Below, piece after piece: positions 6,541 to 7,230 of a stretch of 7,230 nucleotides of DNA. The notes under the pieces were generated by a model. The model had not been told where the DNA came from, did not search any database, and worked only from the letters and a program-made list of their open reading frames with translations. Where the stretch lies: NCBI GenBank assembly GCA_934754975.1, contig CAKVKI010000134.1, positions 1 to 7,230 of the forward strand, read 5' to 3'. The stretch is from an uncultured Alistipes sp. (GTDB lineage: Bacteria; Bacteroidota; Bacteroidia; Bacteroidales; Rikenellaceae). A program made the translations under genes and the position numbers. The number at the start of each line of letters is the position of its first letter. The stretch's first letter is position 1.

Positions 6541-7230
6541 ATGAATATTTCGTATAACTGGCTTAAACGCTATCTCGACACCGACCTTCCGGCCGAAGAA
6601 ATCGCACGGATACTGACCGACATCGGACTCGAAGTCGAAGGATTCGAGAAGATCGAGACCATAAAGGGCGGGCTTCAGGGCGTTGTGGTCGGCGAAGTGC
6701 TGACTTGTACGGAGCATCCCGATTCGGACCACCTGCACATAACCACGGTCGATGTCGGCGCCGGAGAGCCCCTGCAGATCGTCTGCGGCGCGCCCAACTG
6801 CCGGGCCGGACTGAAGGTACTCTGCGCCACGGTCGGCGCGGTACTCTACCCCGACGGCGGCGATGAGGAATTCAAGATCAAACGCAGCAAAATCCGCGGC
6901 GTGGAGTCGCTCGGCATGCTTTGCGCCGAGGACGAACTCGGTATCGGCGCTTCGCACGACGGCATTATGGAACTCCCGGCCGACGCCCGCGTCGGTACGA
7001 CCGCCAAAGAATACCTCGCCATCGAGGACGATTACCTGATCGAAGTGGGACTCACCCCCAACCGCGTCGATGCCGCGTCGCATATCGGCGTGGCGCGCGA
7101 TTTGGCGGCTTACTTCAAAAGTCAGGGCCTGAACGCCGAAGTGAAGATGCCCGACGTCTCGGCCTTCGCTCCCGACAACCGCGACCTGCCAGTGACGATC
7201 CGCGTCGAGAACCACGAAGCGGCTCCCCGC
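6541..7230 (+). CDS. pheT: Phenylalanyl-tRNA synthetase beta subunit, N-terminal part, cut by right edge
   Basis: PheT is the beta chain of the alpha2-beta2 synthetase that charges tRNA-Phe. The first 230 residues of a protein usually near 800-820 are present. It opens with the typical MNISYNWLKRYLDTDLP and GLEVEGFEK. An OB-fold tRNA-binding domain follows at about 40-155, with HPDSDHLHITTVDVG (59-73), IVCGAPNCRAG (80-90), the KIRGVESLGMLCAEDELG stretch (117-134) and GIMELP (141-146). The start of the B1/B3-B4 region carries GLTPNRVDAASHIGVARDLAAYF (170-192), matching the family's TPNR..D...GVAR motif. The ATG at 6541 is the expected N-terminus and lies 32 nt after a -7 box. pheS is not adjacent in this window, so pheT seems to be transcribed separately from pheS, with its own promoter, in this organism. 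Confidence 0.96.
   Translation, partial: MNISYNWLKRYLDTDLPAEEIARILTDIGLEVEGFEKIETIKGGLQGVVVGEVLTCTEHPDSDHLHITTVDVGAGEPLQIVCGAPNCRAGLKVLCATVGAVLYPDGGDEEFKIKRSKIRGVESLGMLCAEDELGIGASHDGIMELPADARVGTTAKEYLAIEDDYLIEVGLTPNRVDAASHIGVARDLAAYFKSQGLNAEVKMPDVSAFAPDNRDLPVTIRVENHEAAPR

Overview
The window looks like a piece of a GC-rich Bacteroidales chromosome, most likely Alistipes or another member of the Rikenellaceae. Three things point there. Genes are preceded by the Bacteroidetes-type -7 box TAnnTTTG, several with a TTG/TTTG -33 element exactly 20 nt upstream. Start codons lack Shine-Dalgarno sequences and tend to follow A/T-rich leaders. The coding sequence is strongly GC-rich, which is unusual for the phylum but normal for Alistipes. 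The genus is inferred from these features; no database search was made. I see no mobile element, CRISPR array, rRNA or tRNA.

Layout, left to right. Bases 1-1163 (minus) hold the N-terminal two thirds of lepA, the ribosomal GTPase EF4, running off the left edge. A 267-nt divergent intergenic region separates it from a UbiA-family prenyltransferase (1431-2303, plus), probably for menaquinone. Diaminopimelate decarboxylase lysA (2354-3514, plus) follows with its own promoter, whose -33 box lies inside the end of the prenyltransferase gene. Next is a ten-helix EamA/DMT-family transporter (3590-4489, plus) with no visible promoter, so it is probably co-transcribed with lysA. A bidirectional terminator (4583-4611) closes this unit and the convergent trpB2 gene (4642-6003, minus). 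A 61-residue two-helix membrane protein (6273-6458, minus) and the start of pheT (6541 to the right edge, plus) complete the window.

The most interesting element is the roughly 190-nt leader of trpB2 (about 6197-6004, minus). It encodes a 27-residue leader peptide with three consecutive Trp codons. It also carries three RNA pairings expected of a ribosome-mediated tryptophan attenuator: a 10-bp 1:2 hairpin, a 15-bp 2:3 antiterminator and a 15-bp terminator followed by a U-run. It is preceded by a Bacteroidetes promoter (TTTG-N20-TATATTTG) that would start the mRNA only a few bases before the leader ATG. A stand-alone TrpB2-type enzyme thus appears to have its own tryptophan-sensing switch, which supports a real role in tryptophan supply, for example by salvaging indole. 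The other genes are ordinary housekeeping genes: translation (lepA, pheT), cell wall and lysine (lysA), and quinone (prenyltransferase).
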